64,000 nucleotides of DNA from Streptomyces bikiniensis (GTDB taxonomy: Bacteria > Actinomycetota > Actinomycetes > Streptomycetales > Streptomycetaceae). Shown piece by piece: positions 45,773 to 54,736 of the stretch. The stretch lies in the NCBI GenBank assembly GCA_000716465.1, contig JNWL01000002.1:248001-312000 (forward strand). The letters run 5' to 3'. A program made the translations under genes and the position numbers. Numbering within the stretch: position 1 is the first letter of the stretch; each line of letters opens with the position of its first letter. The notes beneath the pieces are model-generated. The model was not told the DNA's origin. It did not search any database and was given only the letters and a program-made list of their open reading frames with translations.

Positions 45773-47269
45773 ATGAACGCGGACACCACGGGACCCCACG
45801 TCGTCGTCGCCGGGGGCGGGATCACCGGCCTCGCCGCCGCCCACCGGCTGGCCCTCGCCGGCCACCGGGTGACCCTCCTCGAAGCGGACGGCCGGCTCGG
45901 CGGCAAGCTCCTCGCCGGGGAGATCGCGGGCGCGCCCGTGGACCTCGGTGCCGAGTCGCTGCTCGCCCGCCGCCCCGAGGCGGTCGCCCTCGCCCGCGCC
46001 GTCGGCCTCGGCGACCGGCTCCAGGCCCCCGCCACCACCACCGCGTCCGTCTGGTCCAGGGGCGAGCTCGTCCCCATGCCGAAGGGGCACGTCATGGGCG
46101 TCCCCGGCGACGCCCGCGCGGTCGAGGGCCTGCTCTCCGAGGAGGGCGTGCGCCGGGTCGCCGCCGACCCCGACCTGCCGCCCACCGGGATCGGGGACGA
46201 CGTCGCCATCGGCGCGTACGTCGCCGCCCGCATGGGCCACGAGGTGGTCGACCGCCTCGTGGAACCCCTCCTCGGCGGGGTGTACGCCGGGGACGCCCAC
46301 CGCATCTCCATGAAGGCCGCCGTCCCCGCCCTCTTCGAGGCCGCCCGCGAGCACCCCGCGCTCACCGACGCCGTCCGCGCCGTCCAGCGGGCCGGCGCCG
46401 CCGTTCCGGCCGACGCGGCGGGCGCCGCCACCGGCCTCGGCGGCTCCGTCTTCGCCGGTGTCGAGGGCGGCGTCGGCACCCTGCCCGGCGCGGTCGCCGA
46501 CGCGGTCCGCGCCGCCGGCGGCGAGATCGTCCCGAACGCCCCCGTGACGGCCCTGCGCCGCACCGGGGCCACCGGCTGGCAGGTCGTGGCCGGCGACCGG
46601 GTCCTCACCGCCGACGCCGTCGTCCTCGCCACCCCGGCCGGGCCCGCCGCCGCCCTCCTCGCGGAGCACGCCCCCGCCGCCGCGCGCGAGCTCGGCGCGA
46701 TCGAGTACGCCTCCATGGCCCTGGTCACCCTCGCGTTCCGCCGCTCGGACGTCTCCCTCCCGGCCGGCTCCGGCTTCCTCGTGCCCCCCGTCGACGGCCG
46801 CACGATCAAGGCCTCCACCTTCTCCTCGCAGAAGTGGCGGTGGGTGGCCGACGCCGCCCCCGACCTGTTCGTGCTCCGCACCTCCGTCGGCCGCCACGGC
46901 GAGGAGGAGCAGCTGCGCCGCGAGGACGCCGACCTCGTCGGCGCCTCCCTCGAGGACCTCGCCGCCGCCGTCGGCCTCGGCGCCCGCCCGGTCGCCACCA
47001 CGGTCACCCGCTGGACCGGCGGCCTGCCCCAGTACCCGGTCGGCCACCTCGCCCGCGTCGCCCGCGCCCGCGAGGCCGTCGCCGCCCTGCCCGGACTGCG
47101 GATCGCGGGCGCCGCGTACGACGGCGTCGGCGTCCCCGCCTGCATCGCCTCGGCGCACCGCGCGGCCGACGCGATCGCGGCCGGGCTCACCGGCGGAGCC
47201 GCCGGTTCCGGCGACGAGATCATCGCCACGCCGGAAACGGCGGCCCCCGGTGCGGGGCACTCCTCGTGA
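45773..47269 (+). CDS. hemY: Coproporphyrinogen III oxidase (HemY/CgoX type)
   Basis: The 498-residue FAD amine-oxidase-type protein begins with [20 protein letters not shown] and [12 protein letters not shown], the dinucleotide-binding motif. [28 protein letters not shown] and the C-terminal [20 protein letters not shown] are typical. In monoderm bacteria it oxidises coproporphyrinogen III to coproporphyrin III. Its partner HemQ follows 17 bases downstream, supporting the coproporphyrin-dependent route. A short Thr/Glu/Pro tail closes the protein. Confidence 0.94.
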   Translation: MNADTTGPHVVVAGGGITGLAAAHRLALAGHRVTLLEADGRLGGKLLAGEIAGAPVDLGAESLLARRPEAVALARAVGLGDRLQAPATTTASVWSRGELVPMPKGHVMGVPGDARAVEGLLSEEGVRRVAADPDLPPTGIGDDVAIGAYVAARMGHEVVDRLVEPLLGGVYAGDAHRISMKAAVPALFEAAREHPALTDAVRAVQRAGAAVPADAAGAATGLGGSVFAGVEGGVGTLPGAVADAVRAAGGEIVPNAPVTALRRTGATGWQVVAGDRVLTADAVVLATPAGPAAALLAEHAPAAARELGAIEYASMALVTLAFRRSDVSLPAGSGFLVPPVDGRTIKASTFSSQKWRWVADAAPDLFVLRTSVGRHGEEEQLRREDADLVGASLEDLAAAVGLGARPVATTVTRWTGGLPQYPVGHLARVARAREAVAALPGLRIAGAAYDGVGVPACIASAHRAADAIAAGLTGGAAGSGDEIIATPETAAPGAGHSS

Positions 47270-47286
47270 CGGGCGAGAATAGGCGC

Positions 47287-48000
47287 ATGAGTGCGCCCGA
47301 AAAGATCCCGAACGCCGGTAAGAAGGCGAAGGACCTCAACGAGGTCATCCGCTACACCCTGTGGTCCGTCTTCAAGCTGCGCGACGCCCTGCCCGAGGAC
47401 CGGAGCGGCTACGCCGACGAGGTCCAGGAGCTGTTCGACCGGCTCGCGGCCGAGGACGTCACGATCCGCGGCACGTACGACCTGTCCGGTCTGCGCGCCG
47501 ACGCCGACGTCATGATCTGGTGGCACGCCGAGACGAGCGACGAGCTCCAGGAGGCGTACAACCTCTTCCGCCGTACCCGCCTGGGCCGCGCCCTGGAGCC
47601 GGTCTGGTCGAACATGGCGCTGCACCGCCCGGCCGAGTTCAACAAGTCGCACATCCCGGCCTTCCTGGCCGACGAGAACCCGCGCGACTACGTCTCGGTC
47701 TACCCCTTCGTCCGCTCGTACGACTGGTACCTGCTGCCGGACGAGGACCGTCGCCGGATGCTCGCCGACCACGGCAAGATGGCCCGCGGCTACCCGGACG
47801 TCCGTGCCAACACGGTCGCCTCCTTCTCGCTCGGCGACTACGAGTGGATCCTCGCCTTCGAGGCCGACGAGCTGCACCGCATCGTGGACCTCATGCGCCA
47901 CCTGCGCGCCTCCGAGGCGCGGATGCACGTCCGCGAGGAGGTCCCGTTCTACACCGGTCGCCGCAAGAGCGTCGCCGACCTGGTGGCGGGCCTGGCCTGA
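47287..48000 (+). CDS. hemQ: Coproheme decarboxylase (HemQ/ChdC)
   Basis: The 237-residue protein belongs to the chlorite-dismutase-like fold. It turns coproheme into haem b, the last step of the coproporphyrin route. The family segments are [43 protein letters not shown] with the catalytic-type Tyr, [15 protein letters not shown] with the likely proximal His, and [16 protein letters not shown]. The ATG at 47287 is the family start. It forms an operon with hemY. A strong hairpin follows before the convergent gene. Confidence 0.95.
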   Translation: MSAPEKIPNAGKKAKDLNEVIRYTLWSVFKLRDALPEDRSGYADEVQELFDRLAAEDVTIRGTYDLSGLRADADVMIWWHAETSDELQEAYNLFRRTRLGRALEPVWSNMALHRPAEFNKSHIPAFLADENPRDYVSVYPFVRSYDWYLLPDEDRRRMLADHGKMARGYPDVRANTVASFSLGDYEWILAFEADELHRIVDLMRHLRASEARMHVREEVPFYTGRRKSVADLVAGLA

Positions 48001-48124
48001 CGGCCGTACGAAAACCTGGTGGCGGTCCGGCTCCCGGCCGGGCGCGCCATCCCCCGACCCGGAAGATCAGACGGCCGGCGGAAACCATCCGCCCGCCGCT
48101 CCAGCGACACCGGGTCCGGCTCCT

Positions 48125-48153
48125 GGTGCGGCGCGCGTCACGCGCGCCGCACC
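48125..48153. terminator. Bidirectional terminator after hemQ
   Basis: GGTGCGGCGCGCG-TCA-CGCGCGCCGCACC is a perfect 13-base stem between hemQ and the convergent TIGR04222-type gene. Confidence 0.75.
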
Positions 48154-48200
48154 GGCGTCATTTCCGGGCCTCTTCCGGGCGGCACGGGCGGTACGGGCGG

Positions 48201-49238
48201 TCAGCTGCTGGAGCTCGAACACGAACTGGAGCTGGAGCTCGAACACGAGCTGGAGCTCCCGCCGCAGCTCGACCCCCCTCCCGAGCAGGACCCGGAGGAC
48301 CCGGGGCCGGAGGAGCAGGAACCGGAGGAGCACGAGCCCGACGAGCAGGAGCCCCGGCCGCCCCCGTCCCCTCCGCCGCACGAGCCGGAGTCCGCGCACC
48401 ACACGGTGACCACGCCGAGCGCGTCCGCGCCCGAGGGGGACGAGGAGGAGCGGTGGTGCGGGAACGGCCCCGAACGCCCGCCGCGGCCGGGCCTCCGCGG
48501 CCCGTTGACGCGGGCCGCGGCGAGAAGCTGCTCCCGGAGTACGGGGTCGGGCAGCGCCCGCAGTCCGTGCAGGGCCACGAGGCGGCCCGCGTCCGCGAGG
48601 TGCCCCCGCTCGCGGACGTACCCGGCGAGCGCCTGCCGGCCGGCCGGGGTGATCCGCCCGGTGGAGGCCGAACCGCAGACGGCGGCCGCGACGCCCATCG
48701 CGAACAGCGCCGGGACCACCTTGAAGGTGAACGGCACCGAGAACCCGTCGCTCATGGCGAAGCCGGCGATCGTGAAGAAGAACGAGACCGGGAACAGGAC
48801 GAACGCCGCGAGGCCGACCACGACGCACCACCGGTTCGTGACGCGCCGCACCGCCGGGTCCACGAGCAGCCCGCGCTCCGCGAGCCCGTCGCCGATCTCC
48901 TGCACCGCAGGGTGCCGCATCACGGCGAACCGCAGGTGGTGCAGGGCCCCGTGCGGGGCGGCGGCGTGCTCCTGGAGCACCGCGCGCTCCACCAGGTCGC
49001 GCGCGGTGGGACGGACGACGGCCACGATGCCGGGCCCGCCGACCGCGATCCGGCCGTCCGCGTGGAGGGCCGCGAGGGCGCTGTCGGCGACCCGGGCGGG
49101 CCCGCCGTTGAGGAAGGCGGCCTCGTACCGGTCGTGGACCGGCCCGCCCGAACCGCGGCGGGACCGGACCACCCGGGTGACCAGGACGGCGACGGCGACG
49201 GCGGCCACGAGGTAGTACAGGGCGATCAGGGGGCCCAT
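48201..49238 (-). CDS. TIGR04222-type membrane protein with Cys/Ser/Gly-rich tail (candidate MNIO substrate)
   Basis: The 345-residue protein has an N-terminal membrane helix (LIALYYLVAAVAVAVLVT), a cytoplasmic region of about 110 residues (FLNGGPARVADSALAALHADG, LVERAVLQEHAAAPHGALHH), two central helices (VVVGLAAFVLFPVSFFFTIA, VVPALFAMGVAAAVCG), then a second soluble part (RITPAGRQALAGYVRE, ALHGLRALPDPVLREQLLA). The last 62 residues are almost only Ser, Gly and Cys, with eight Cys in units such as GSCSSGSCSSGSCSSG, and Ser-rich spacing at the very end. From memory this matches the TIGR04222 family, often found beside DUF692 enzymes. ATG 49238 has GGAG 6 bases upstream; ATG 49244 overlaps the MNIO stop. 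The tail is a likely modification site; this is inference. Confidence 0.85.
   Translation of the reverse strand: MGPLIALYYLVAAVAVAVLVTRVVRSRRGSGGPVHDRYEAAFLNGGPARVADSALAALHADGRIAVGGPGIVAVVRPTARDLVERAVLQEHAAAPHGALHHLRFAVMRHPAVQEIGDGLAERGLLVDPAVRRVTNRWCVVVGLAAFVLFPVSFFFTIAGFAMSDGFSVPFTFKVVPALFAMGVAAAVCGSASTGRITPAGRQALAGYVRERGHLADAGRLVALHGLRALPDPVLREQLLAAARVNGPRRPGRGGRSGPFPHHRSSSSPSGADALGVVTVWCADSGSCGGGDGGGRGSCSSGSCSSGSCSSGPGSSGSCSGGGSSCGGSSSSCSSSSSSSCSSSSS
48211..48258. repeat. 24-bp tandem repeat coding the end of the Cys-rich tail
   Basis: Two 24-base units starting GAGCTCGAACACGA (48211-48234 and 48235-48258) differ at two positions. Read on the minus strand they encode Ser runs with one Cys each. 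Unit duplication would lengthen the tail by whole Ser/Cys modules without changing frame. Confidence 0.75.
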
Positions 49239-49240
49239 GG

Positions 49241-50797
49241 TCATCTCCGTACGAGTGCGTGGCGGACGGCCCGGACGAGCCGCGCGGCGGGGCCCGGCGG
49301 GCGACTGCCGGAACGGTCCTGCCACCACCGGGTGAGCAGGCGGTGCGCGGCCGGGTCCTCCGGGCGCCCGGCGAGCAGCAGGTGCTCGGCGAAGTCGAGC
49401 GCGTCCCGGCGGTAGCCGCCGCTCATGGGACGGGACCTGGCGTACGCGAGGAAGGCGGGCCGGAACTCCCGGCCCAGGATCCCCGGCAGCTCCGGCGCGA
49501 CCTTGGCGACCACACCGGCCCGCTTGGCGGCGAGTGCCCGGCCCTGCACCCCGATCCGCCGGCTGTCGAACCCCTCGGGCACGGGCGTCCCGGCGACGAG
49601 CGCCGAGAGCAGCGAGGCCTGCGCGAGCCCGAGCCGCTGCCGCGCGCCTTCGACGGAACCGGAGCCGGAACCGGAGCCGGAGGCGGAGCCCGAACCAGAG
49701 CCGGAACCGGAGGCTGCCCCGGACCGCTGCCGCGCGCCCTCGTCCCCGCTCCCGCTCCCGCCACGCACGGGTGCGACCGCCTCCGGCACCGGGAGGGCCG
49801 CGTCCGGGACGGCGGGCATCGGCCCGCCGGAGACGCGGGCACCGGCGCCGATGAGCAGCGGCCGACCGGCAGGCTTCCCCGCCGCCGCGCCACGCCGGAC
49901 GGGCGCCCCGGCCGATGCTCCGGTCACCGATGCCCTGGTCACCGATGCCCCGGCCACCGACGTCCCGGTCACCGACGCGCCCGCCAGCGTCGCCCGGATC
50001 ACGGCCAGTTCCTCCGCCAGCTCCTCCGCCGGAGGGAAGTCGTCGTCCCGCTCCAGGAGGACCCCGGGCGGCGAGACCCGGGACGCCAGGTCGGCGAGGA
50101 CGTCGAGGACCGGACGGGGCACCGGATGGGCGTGCGTGTCGTGCCAGACGCCGTCCCGCTCGACGCCGCCCGCCACGTGCACGTACGCGATGGCCTCGAC
50201 GGGCAGCTCGGACAGGGCGCGGGCCGGGTCCTCGCCGCGGTTGACGCGGTTGGTGTGCAGGTTGGCGACGTCGATGAGGAGCCGTACCCCGGTGCGCTCC
50301 ACCAGCTCCGCGAGGAACTGCCCCTCCGTCATCTCCTCGCCCGGCCAGGAGATCAGGGCGGCGATGTTCTCCAGGGCGAGCGGCACGGGCAGCGCGTCCT
50401 GCGCGATGCGCACGTTCTCGCAGAGCACGTCGAGGGCGTCGCGGGTGCGGGGCACGGGGAGCAGGTGGCCCGCCTCCAGCGCCGGGGACGCCGTGAGCGT
50501 CCCCCCGGCCCGTACGAACGCGATGTGCTCCGTGACCAGCGGCGCTCCCAGCGCCACCGCCTTCTCGCCGAGCGCCGCGAGCCGCGCGGGGTCGGGCCGG
50601 TCCGCGCCGCCGAGCCCCAGCGACACGCCGTGCGGCACGACCGTGACGCCGCGCCGCCGCAGCCGGGCCAGGGAGTCGGGCAGGTGGTCCGCGCAGATGT
50701 TCTCCGCGACGACCTCCACCCAGTCCACCCCGGCCAGCCCCTCCACCGCCTCCGCGATCTCGGGACGCCAGCCGATGCCGATGCCGAGTTCCGTCAT
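49241..50797 (-). CDS. MNIO (DUF692) iron-dependent peptide-modifying enzyme with SCO6045-like C-terminal domain
   Basis: The 518-residue protein has a DUF692 TIM barrel at residues 1 to about 270. Likely metal ligands occur in [64 protein letters not shown] and [10 protein letters not shown]. Characterised relatives (MbnB, TglH, ChrH) use several irons to rearrange or oxidise Cys residues in peptides. A linker of about 110 residues follows, with long Gly/Ser hexamer-coded repeats. Residues about 385-518 are a helical domain ([49 protein letters not shown]) like the partner or recognition domains that accompany MNIO enzymes. The next gene starts at its stop and encodes a Cys-rich-tailed protein. 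A fused recognition domain plus adjacent substrate suggests a self-contained system. Confidence 0.9.
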   Translation of the reverse strand: MTELGIGIGWRPEIAEAVEGLAGVDWVEVVAENICADHLPDSLARLRRRGVTVVPHGVSLGLGGADRPDPARLAALGEKAVALGAPLVTEHIAFVRAGGTLTASPALEAGHLLPVPRTRDALDVLCENVRIAQDALPVPLALENIAALISWPGEEMTEGQFLAELVERTGVRLLIDVANLHTNRVNRGEDPARALSELPVEAIAYVHVAGGVERDGVWHDTHAHPVPRPVLDVLADLASRVSPPGVLLERDDDFPPAEELAEELAVIRATLAGASVTGTSVAGASVTRASVTGASAGAPVRRGAAAGKPAGRPLLIGAGARVSGGPMPAVPDAALPVPEAVAPVRGGSGSGDEGARQRSGAASGSGSGSGSASGSGSGSGSVEGARQRLGLAQASLLSALVAGTPVPEGFDSRRIGVQGRALAAKRAGVVAKVAPELPGILGREFRPAFLAYARSRPMSGGYRRDALDFAEHLLLAGRPEDPAAHRLLTRWWQDRSGSRPPGPAARLVRAVRHALVRR

Positions 50798-50918
50798 GTC
50801 CCCCTCCTTCGGTCCTCAGTTCCCCAGTGATGGCCCACGCGGGGACGTCCGAACCCCGGGAGGGGGACGTTCAGAGCTTCATTTGAGGTTTCGGGGCCCG
50901 GAGCCTCCGGCGGCCGTC

Positions 50919-51602
50919 TCAGTGGGTCCGGGGGAACGCCGACACCACCGTGGCCGAGCCCGGGGCGATCTCGGTGAAGCCCGCGTCGCGGACGACCGGG
51001 AGGCCGCTCGTGGCGAGGGCGGGCCAGTCGGCGGCCGGGGCGGTGCGGACGGCGAGGGGGAAGCCCGCCTCGCGCCAGGCCGTGCGGCCGGCCTCCGGCA
51101 TGGCCCACCAGAGCAGCTGGGCGCCGTGGCCCGCCTGGGCCATCGACTTGCCGGCCGACATGGCGAGGTCGGGGTTGAACCAGAGGACCGCCGCCCCCTC
51201 CGGCACGGGGCCGGGGGCGGCCGGGTCGTCCAGGTCGGTGCCCGAGACCTGGAGGCGGGCCAGGTCCTTGGGCCAGCCGTCGAGCGGGACCGGCGGGAAG
51301 ACCCGTACCTCCGCCTCCGCGCCGGTGACCGTGATGCCCGGGAGCGCGCACGCCCGCCGCCACTCGGCGCCGCGCGCCCGGCGCACCACCTTGCGGATCC
51401 GGGCGTCCTGCCAGTCGCTCACGGCCCGTGCCCACTCGCCCTCGCCGGTGGAGCGCCCGTCGGTCAGGATCTCCAGGACGGCCCGCGCCGCGGTCTCCAG
51501 GGCGTCGGTACGGGCCGGGGGCGCGTCGCGCTCGATCCGCACCACCAGGGGGAGGACGAACTGCGGCTTCTCGTCGCGGGAACCGGTCTCATCGCTGCTC
51601 AC
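50919..51602 (-). CDS. PTH2-type peptidyl-tRNA hydrolase-like protein
   Basis: The 227-residue protein has the PTH2 fold in its C-terminal half: LWFNPDLAMSAGKSMAQAGHGAQLLWWAM is split here as MSAGKSMAQAGHG with the catalytic-type Lys and His, then GFTEIAPGSATVVSAFP. The N-terminal 110 residues (FVLPLVVRIERDAPPARTD, ARAVSDWQDARIRKVVRRAR) are an actinobacterial extension. True PTH2 enzymes occur in archaea and eukaryotes and release peptides from tRNA; bacterial members of this type are poorly studied. GTG at 51602 lacks a strong ribosome-binding site. It precedes the MNIO gene on the same strand by 121 bases. Confidence 0.72.
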   Translation of the reverse strand: MSSDETGSRDEKPQFVLPLVVRIERDAPPARTDALETAARAVLEILTDGRSTGEGEWARAVSDWQDARIRKVVRRARGAEWRRACALPGITVTGAEAEVRVFPPVPLDGWPKDLARLQVSGTDLDDPAAPGPVPEGAAVLWFNPDLAMSAGKSMAQAGHGAQLLWWAMPEAGRTAWREAGFPLAVRTAPAADWPALATSGLPVVRDAGFTEIAPGSATVVSAFPRTH

Positions 51603-51674
51603 CGGGCAAGTCTGCCACCGGCGCCGTGACGAGCGGTTTTGTGGAGACCGCCGCCTCCACGCCAGGATGCCCCC

Positions 51675-52595
51675 ATGAGGAGCGACCTTTCCGCCAGGGG
51701 GCGGTCCGCCCGGGGGAACGGCCGGTTGAGGCTGGAGAAGGTCGGACGCCGGTACGGTGTGCGGGGGCCGTGGGCGCTGCGCGGGATCGACCTCGACCTG
51801 CCCGCCGCCGCCCTCGTCCGGGTCACCGGCGCCAACGGCACCGGCAAGTCCACCCTGCTCCGGCTGCTCGCCGGCATCGACGCGCCCACCGAGGGGCGCG
51901 TCACCGGACGGCCCGCCCGCACCGCGTACGTCCCCGAACGCTTCCCCGCCGCCCTGCCGTTCACCGCCCTCGGCTACCTGGTCCATCTCGGCCGCGTCCA
52001 GGGCCTCGGCCGGGCGGCCGCCCGGGCCCGCGCGGGGGAGTGGCTGGAGCGCCTCGGGGCCGGTGGGCACGCCCGCACCGGGCTCGCGGAGCTCTCCAAG
52101 GGCACCAGCCAGAAGGTCGCCGTCGCGCAGGCGTTCCTCGCCGATCCGGCCCTCCTCGTCCTCGACGAGGCCTGGACCGGCCTCGACGCCGGAGCCCGCG
52201 CCGTGCTCGACGCCGCCGTCCGCGCACGCGTCGCGGCGGGCGCGACGGTCGTCTTCGTCGACCACGACCCGCGCCGGCTGCGGGGCGAGGCGAGCGCGGT
52301 GTACGCGGTGGAGGCGGGACGGGTACGGCCGGGGCGGGAGACCGCGGCGGAGCCGTCCGGGGCCCGCGTGCTGATCACCGTCTCCGGCGGGTCCGCGCTC
52401 CCCGGCCGGCTGCCGGGAGACCCGGCCGTCGCGCCCGGACCCGACGGCACCACCGTCCTCACCGTGGACGCGGCCCACTCCGACGCCCTCCTCGGAGCGC
52501 TCCTCGCGGCCTCCTGGCACGTCCACCGGCTCCGTACGGCGAAGACCGGTGTCCCCGGAGTCCCCGGCATCCCCGAAGGAGGCGTACGGATATGA
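51675..52595 (+). CDS. ABC transporter ATP-binding protein
   Basis: The 306-residue protein has Walker A TGANGTGKST, a divergent signature LSKGTSQKVAVAQAFL, Walker B LLVLDEAWTGLD and the switch His in VFVDHDPRRL. After the ATPase domain (about 1-220) comes a C-terminal region of 85 residues typical of multidrug or bacteriocin-export ATPases. The ATG at 51675 has AGGA upstream; the longer frame from 51639 has no good start. It overlaps the permease gene. The substrate is unknown. Its divergence from the PTH2-like gene places it near the MNIO system, but a link is speculative. Confidence 0.88.
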   Translation: MRSDLSARGRSARGNGRLRLEKVGRRYGVRGPWALRGIDLDLPAAALVRVTGANGTGKSTLLRLLAGIDAPTEGRVTGRPARTAYVPERFPAALPFTALGYLVHLGRVQGLGRAAARARAGEWLERLGAGGHARTGLAELSKGTSQKVAVAQAFLADPALLVLDEAWTGLDAGARAVLDAAVRARVAAGATVVFVDHDPRRLRGEASAVYAVEAGRVRPGRETAAEPSGARVLITVSGGSALPGRLPGDPAVAPGPDGTTVLTVDAAHSDALLGALLAASWHVHRLRTAKTGVPGVPGIPEGGVRI

Positions 52596-53242
52596 CCGCG
52601 CTGCTCCGTTACCAGTCGGGCCTCCTCTTCCGCTCCCAGCGGTGGCTCGCGCCGCTCCTCCTGTACGCGGTCTTCATCGGCGTCGGCGTCCGGGCGGCCG
52701 AACCGGTGCTCGACGCGCTCGGGTTCACCGCCGCCGCCCTGCTCCCGGTGACGGCCTGGACGGTACGGATCTGCCTCACCCAGGAGCCGCCCGCCGCGCG
52801 GAACGCGGTCGCGGCCGCCGCCGGCCGGAACCGCGCCCACCTCGCGGCGTTCCTCGCCGGGACCGCCTGGCCGCTGTTGCCCGGCACGGCCGCCGTCCTC
52901 CTCGTGACGCTCGTGAGCGACCGGCGCGGGATCGCCGCCCCCGCCGCGGCCGTCACCGGGCTCCTCGCCGCACTGGCCTGCGCCCTCACGGGCGCCGCCG
53001 TGGGCGCGCTGGCCTCCCGGCCCTTCCTCAAGGCCTCCGGCTGGTCCCTCTCGGCCCTGGTCCTCGGCTCCCTCCTCGCCTTCGTGGTCACCGGTTCCCC
53101 GGCGAAGCACGCCATGACGGCCCTGACCGCCGGGGCCCGCACGGCGACCGCCGTCCCGCCCTGGCCCGCCTTCGCGGGCGCCCTGCTCCTCGCGGCGACG
53201 GCGGCGCTCCTCTCCTGCCGTGCCACGGCGCGCCTGGAGTGA
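52592..53242 (+). CDS. ABC transporter membrane protein
   Basis: The 216-residue protein has about six predicted helices (LAPLLLYAVFIGVGVRA, AALLPVTAWTVRICLT, LAAFLAGTAWPLLPGTAAVL, GLLAALACALTGAAVGALAS, LSALVLGSLLAFVVTG and the C-terminal ALLLAATAALLSCRA). It overlaps the ATPase gene (ATGA), so the two form one ABC-2-type exporter. No family-specific motif reveals its substrate. Confidence 0.8.
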   Translation: MTALLRYQSGLLFRSQRWLAPLLLYAVFIGVGVRAAEPVLDALGFTAAALLPVTAWTVRICLTQEPPAARNAVAAAAGRNRAHLAAFLAGTAWPLLPGTAAVLLVTLVSDRRGIAAPAAAVTGLLAALACALTGAAVGALASRPFLKASGWSLSALVLGSLLAFVVTGSPAKHAMTALTAGARTATAVPPWPAFAGALLLAATAALLSCRATARLE

Positions 53243-53297
53243 GCACGCCCGGAGTGAGCACGCCTTCAGGGAGCGCGCCGGGAGTACGCTCGGACGT

Positions 53298-53495
53298 ATG
53301 ACCGAGTCCACGCACGTCTCCGCGTCGTACTGCACCCCCGAGCCCGCCCCGGGGCCCGAGCCGGCCGCCGAGGGGCCCTTCGCCGCCTGCGTGCTGTGCC
53401 GGGAGCCGACCGAGTACCCGGAGTCGGCCAAGGGCATCACGCTCTGCCCGGTGTGCGAGTGGCAGGAGGCCCAGCGCACGGCCTGCTCGGGCTGA
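53298..53495 (+). CDS. Small zinc-ribbon-like protein, 65 residues
   Basis: The protein starts MTESTHVSASYC and has a Pro-rich spacer, then ACVLCREPTEYPES and LCPVCEWQEAQ. The two CxxC pairs separated by about 18 residues look like a small zinc ribbon. The ATG at 53298 has weak upstream purines. It follows the ABC permease by 55 bases and ends just before the convergent deacetylase gene. Codon use is typical, so it is likely real. Function is unknown. Confidence 0.65.
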   Translation: MTESTHVSASYCTPEPAPGPEPAAEGPFAACVLCREPTEYPESAKGITLCPVCEWQEAQRTACSG

Positions 53496-53501
53496 GATCC
53501 C

Positions 53502-54389
53502 TCAGCCCCTCATCAGCTCCGAGACCTTCACGAAGCGGTAGCCGCGGGCCCGCAGTTCCGGGACGATCCGGCGGACCGCCCGCTCGGTGGCGGGCGCGGC
53601 GCTCCGCGTGCAGTGCAGGACCACGAGCGAGCCGGGCTCGACGCCGTCGAGCACCTGCTCGGCGACCGCGTCCGCGTCCTTCGCGAAGGCGTCCCCGCCG
53701 ACCACGTCCCACTGGACCGCCGTCACCCCGGCTGGACCGAGGGCGCGCAGGGCCGCGTCGTCGTAGCAGCCGCCGGGGAAGCGGAAGTACGGGACGACGT
53801 TGAGGGCTCCCGCGTCCCGGAAGGCGTCGAAGGCGCGCCGCACGTCCGCCGCCATGTCGGGCCCGGCGACGGCGGGCAGGCCGTAGCAGGGGGAGGCGAA
53901 GGCGTGGTGGCTGTACGAGTGGTTGGCGATCTCGAAGAGCGGGTCGCTCCCGATGGACCGGGCCTGGTCCGGGTACTCCTCGGCCCAGCGGCCCGTCATG
54001 AAGACGGTCGCGTCCACCTTCAGGCGGCGCAGGGTCGCGATGAGCTCCGGGTTGTCGAACCGCTCGCCGCGCGCGGCCCTGGGGCCCTGGTCCGCCGTCA
54101 TGTCGGCGTCGAAGGTGAGCGCCACGACCTTCTCGGCGCTCCGCGGGGAGGCCGCGGCCCGGCGCGTGTAGACGGGCGTGAGTCCGTCGGGTCCGGGCGC
54201 CATGGTCGGCGCGGCGGCGGGCCCGGCGCCGGGCTTGGGGCGGGCGGCGGCGGTCGTGCTCGCCCGGGGGGCGGGGGTGTCGACGGCTGCCGGCGCGTGC
54301 GCGGCCTCCGGGACGGCCCCCCCGCCGCAGCCGGTGAGGGTGGCGCCCAGAAGACCGAGCACCGCCACTTTTCGTACATAAATGTTCAC
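53502..54389 (-). CDS. Polysaccharide deacetylase (NodB domain) lipoprotein
   Basis: The 295-residue protein has a short lipoprotein signal with lipobox TLTGC near residue 20 and an Ala/Pro linker to about residue 75. The NodB domain follows: ALTFDADMT with the Asp pair, HSYSHHAFASPC with the metal His residues, YFRFPGGCYDD with the catalytic-site Arg, and PGSLVVLHC. Such enzymes remove acetyl groups from GlcNAc polymers or peptidoglycan outside the cell. The GTG at 54389 has a weak ribosome-binding site. An ATCTGATCAGAT palindrome lies just upstream. Confidence 0.88.
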   Translation of the reverse strand: MNIYVRKVAVLGLLGATLTGCGGGAVPEAAHAPAAVDTPAPRASTTAAARPKPGAGPAAAPTMAPGPDGLTPVYTRRAAASPRSAEKVVALTFDADMTADQGPRAARGERFDNPELIATLRRLKVDATVFMTGRWAEEYPDQARSIGSDPLFEIANHSYSHHAFASPCYGLPAVAGPDMAADVRRAFDAFRDAGALNVVPYFRFPGGCYDDAALRALGPAGVTAVQWDVVGGDAFAKDADAVAEQVLDGVEPGSLVVLHCTRSAAPATERAVRRIVPELRARGYRFVKVSELMRG

Positions 54390-54400
54390 AACCGGAAGTT

Positions 54401-54412
54401 ATCTGATCAGAT
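54401..54412. promoter_or_regulatory. 12-bp palindrome upstream of the deacetylase gene
   Basis: ATCTGATCAGAT is a perfect palindrome 12 bases before the deacetylase GTG, inside a locally AT-rich segment (about 54365-54435). It may be an operator overlapping the promoter. The binder is unknown. Confidence 0.35.
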
Positions 54413-54426
54413 GGTTTTCGGACGGT

Positions 54427-54624
54427 TTATCGCTCGCGACTCGACAGGAGCAGCACCCGGGTCCACGCGCTGAGCCGGCGCACCATCGCCTGGGCGTGCG
54501 CGGCCCGCTCGCGGCGGAAGGGGAGGACGGCCGGGGCGGGCAGGAAGGCGAGCGTCACGAGGAGCAGGGGGACGGTCGCGACGAGGACGATCAGGGCGCG
54601 CTGGGCCCGGCGGAGGGTGAGCAT
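54427..54624 (-). CDS. Small membrane protein, 65 residues
   Basis: The peptide MLTLRRAQRALIVLVATVPL continues with LLVTLAFLPAPAVLPFRRER, giving one strong membrane helix at about residues 10-32 with basic residues on both sides. GAAGGA lies 6 bases before the ATG at 54624. It is upstream of the deacetylase gene on the same strand. No family is recognised. Confidence 0.55.
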   Translation of the reverse strand: MLTLRRAQRALIVLVATVPLLLVTLAFLPAPAVLPFRRERAAHAQAMVRRLSAWTRVLLLSSRER

Positions 54625-54736
54625 CGGATTCCTTCGGCAGGAGGTGGACGAGTCCTCACCGTCGGCCGGGTCGGGTACGTGGCGAAAGCCGCAACCGTTG
54701 CCGGTGCGGTGTCAACGGGGCCGGGGGAGGAGCACC

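Noticed and set aside
48019..49215. A plus-strand frame with a Leu/Glu heptad-like segment (LELEHELELELEHELEL)
   Set aside because: It is the complement of the Ser/Cys-coding repeats of the minus-strand membrane protein. The rest of the frame has no domain or ribosome-binding site.
51675..53242. The ABC exporter as part of the MNIO system
   Set aside because: It is on the opposite strand with the PTH2-like gene in between. Proximity alone is not enough to include it.
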